A stretch of DNA of 5,164 nucleotides, from positions 1 through 5,164 of the forward strand of contig RGUK01000128.1 in NCBI GenBank assembly GCA_010027825.1. The letters are read 5' to 3'. The notes beneath the pieces were generated by a model. That model saw nothing but the letters and a program-made list of their open reading frames with translations. It was not told the origin of the DNA and did not search any database. The first letter of the stretch is position 1; each line of letters begins with the position of its first letter. Positions 5,091 to 5,164 of this stretch are shown here, one piece after another. Origin of the DNA: a bacterium. GTDB lineage: Bacteria; Dependentiae; Babeliae; Babeliales; RVW-14. A program made the translations under genes and the position numbers.

Positions 5091-5164
5091 CAGCATTGCC
5101 TCATAAGAAGGTCGTGGGTGCTGTAAACGCACCTCTTGAGAGCCTTAAGGTCGCTCGGATTGCC
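5090..5164 (-). CDS. C-terminal end of an unidentified phage late gene (partial)
   Basis: The minus-strand frame is open from the right edge of the window and gives 24 residues (beginning GNPSDLKALKRC, ending LLMRQC) before a TGA at 5092-5090. It is accepted as a gene end because its stop overlaps the start of the next gene as TGATG, the same junction seen between the 169-residue gene and the tape measure gene. The next gene's ribosome binding site lies within these last codons. The visible piece is mildly basic and probably helical. Too little is present to assign a family. From its position it is probably another late structural or assembly gene in the same transcription unit. The alternative is that this frame is incidental and the next gene begins at a GTG at 5132; I think that less likely. 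Confidence 0.6.
   Translation of the reverse strand, partial: GNPSDLKALKRCVYSTHDLLMRQC
5099..5102 (-). promoter_or_regulatory. Ribosome binding site deciding the start of the 156-residue gene
   Basis: The minus strand reads GAGG, followed by an 8-base spacer and ATG at 5090. It lies inside the last codons of the upstream gene. With the TGATG stop/start overlap, it favours 5090 over the GTG at 5132 and suggests translational coupling. Confidence 0.55.

Noticed and set aside
4620..5132. GTG start at 5132 for the 156-residue protein
   Set aside because: The extra 14 residues overlap the upstream gene. ATG at 5090 has a better-spaced GAGG and a TGATG junction matching the one before the tape measure gene.
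1..5164. CRISPR arrays, tRNAs, insertion sequences, defence or toxin genes
   Set aside because: I saw no spaced direct repeats with unique spacers, cloverleaf sequences, transposase frames or such genes. The 168-bp repeats are coding and contiguous.

Overview
The window looks like part of the late (structural) region of a tailed bacteriophage, most likely a T4-like contractile-tailed virus (myovirus). Every gene I accept lies on the minus strand, tightly packed, and reads from the right end to the left end. Three things support this. A very long open frame has the layout of a tail tape measure protein. A small protein just upstream carries a GVNLHYL motif that I associate with marine T4-like phages. 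A CATAAATAG box, resembling the T4 late promoter TATAAATA, sits in the only real intergenic gap. The host cannot be read from the sequence. Base composition is moderate, near half G+C in most genes, with a clearly A+T-rich block inside the tape measure gene.

Layout in the direction of transcription (right to left): (1) 5164-5090, the last 24 codons of an unidentified gene; (2) 5090-4620, a 156-residue acidic protein of unknown function, whose start overlaps the previous stop as TGATG; (3) 4619-4543, a 77-bp gap with the late-promoter-like box; (4) 4542-4033, a 169-residue protein with the GVNLHYL motif; (5) 4033 to the left edge, the first 1344 residues of the tape measure protein, again starting in a TGATG overlap. 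The protein is incomplete: the frame has no stop and runs off the window.

The tape measure protein has, in order: a charged helical N-terminus; a module with the motif GTDRVPAMLSPGEFIVN, unusually early in the protein; the tape-measure core region; a long helical section; a hydrophobic stretch; and three 56-residue tandem repeats (168-bp period) of hydrophobic Ala/Gly-rich sequence, each with a GF(K/T)xF(N/S)EV(N/S)W core, followed by a diverged fourth copy. The repeats and the section after them form the A+T-rich block, and a strong imperfect inverted repeat lies at its gene-upstream edge.

The likely joint role is tail assembly. The tape measure sets tail length and is later ejected, and the two small upstream proteins are candidates for tail assembly partners or structural components. 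I see no RNA genes, insertion sequences, CRISPR arrays or defence genes. The plus-strand open frames are antisense shadows. I found no clear new multi-gene system; the points worth a second look concern the internal architecture of the tape measure gene and the two unassigned upstream proteins.
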